Assembly: GCA_002989075.1 (NCBI GenBank) | Contig: PSQN01000007.1 | Location: 186,001 to 250,000, forward strand | Source of the DNA: Arthonia radiata | Taxonomy: Eukaryota; Ascomycota; Arthoniomycetes; Arthoniales; Arthoniaceae | Direction of reading: 5' to 3' | DNA: 64,000 nt | Shown here: one piece after another, positions 63,385-64,000 of the stretch | Layout: each line of letters begins with the position of its first letter | How positions within the stretch are numbered: the first letter of the stretch is position 1 | The notes under the pieces: model-generated | Databases searched by the model: none | Told to the model about the DNA's origin: nothing | Seen by the model: only the letters and a program-made list of their open reading frames with translations | Translations under genes and position numbers: made by a program

Positions 63385-64000
63385 TTAGCAAGTCGCCACT
63401 AATAAAAACGACGACGGTAAAGAGGATAGAGTACTACCACCATATATTCAGAACTACTATTCTATACCGCCTTGTTATTCTTTACCTTACGAGTATACGG
63501 AGCTAAGTTTTATCATTAGAAACCCTCCATATTACGCTCGCCTCTGAATTAAAGTTAAGATACTATAGCGTTATTATTAATTAAGATAAAAACCTCGCTA
63601 GATATGCGTTTTAGCGTACTTAAAGTAGGAATTATAAGTACTAGCGTTAGAGATTGTATCTTATATATTATTATTAGAGTTATCGAAGGTTAGCTAGCTT
63701 AATAGAACTATCCCCAATAGTCTCCCTCTATACCCTTATTATATAAGATTAACTAAGATAAAATAGAACAAGATTTACTTATACTAGTGCCACTAAGATA
63801 GCTACAGTAGTTGTAGTATAACAGATTAGCTTTAAAATAGCGTCTATATAGACCTCTCGGTAGTAGTAGCGTTATAACAATTATCTTATAGTTCTGCTTC
63901 TTTATAATAAGCTCTATTAGATTAGAAATATTACGTTAACTACTATAGGAGAGAATCCTTAGTAGCAAAGTACTAGTCTAATATATTGTTAATACTACTA
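63385..64000. other. Start of a second AT-rich, RIP-like block
   Basis: Composition returns to the TpA-rich, CpA/TpG-poor state within a few tens of bases of 63,390. No domain, LTR end or long frame could be recognised in the 600 bp visible. Presumably the edge of another degraded repeat. Confidence 0.5.

Noticed and set aside
1-64000. CRISPR array, rRNA operon or biosynthetic gene cluster
   Set aside because: No regularly spaced repeats, no rRNA-like sequence and no such enzymes were seen.

Overview
The window looks like a chromosome segment of a filamentous ascomycete (Pezizomycotina, perhaps Dothideomycetes; the class is a guess). The pointers are short GT-AG introns of about 50 nt, fungal-type housekeeping genes, and a sharp split into two base compositions. 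Bases 1 to about 53,170 and 63,390 to 64,000 are very AT-rich, saturated with TpA and poor in CpA and TpG while CpG survives, which is the footprint of repeat-induced point mutation (RIP). Bases from about 53,200 to 63,380 have ordinary composition and hold all recognisable host genes.

Region 1 (1-51,869) is a nested stack of LTR retrotransposons, all fossils. The base layer is a Gypsy/chromovirus copy, A1 (LTRs at 2741-3211 and 51399-51869), cut into six pieces by later insertions: a solo LTR of a sister subfamily (3580-4029), a Copia element D (6371-11780), a reverse-oriented sister element A2 (12406-27743) that itself carries Gypsy element C (18494-26505), a full-length family member A3 (30272-37621), and another family member A4 (37885-51221) that carries Gypsy element B (42878-48876). 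Seven of these insertions have matching 5-bp target duplications, and subtracting insertions returns each family member to 7.2-7.35 kb, so the stacking order can be read directly. Left of A1 are a Copia fragment (690-2740) and the 5' end of another reversed family member (1-689). Bases 51,870-53,170 are an unclassified, extremely AT-rich relic with small hairpins.

Region 2 (53,200-63,390) is a gene island: U1 snRNP protein C (+, 53405-54305); a complex I assembly factor of the NDUFAF2/B17.2L family (-, 54491-55200); divergently from it a calponin-homology-domain protein with a long charged helix (+, 55426-57466); an unrecognised 179-residue protein (-, 57582-58172); about 2 kb with coding-like pieces that I could not assemble; the telomere-capping CST subunit Ten1 (+, 60197-60753); NADP-dependent isocitrate dehydrogenase with both a mitochondrial presequence and a C-terminal SKL (-, 61129-62644); and a fragment of a membrane-protein gene (-, 63004-63384) that ends at the edge of the next AT-rich block. 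These genes serve splicing, respiration, actin organisation, telomere protection and NADPH supply and do not form a pathway.

I found no CRISPR, rRNA or tRNA gene, biosynthetic cluster or evident new system. The items most worth a second look are the LTR subfamily that differs in its 5' part and carries a perfect 31-bp palindrome, the U1-C first intron whose phases do not match, the start-site arrangement of the isocitrate dehydrogenase, and the gene fragment at the compartment border.
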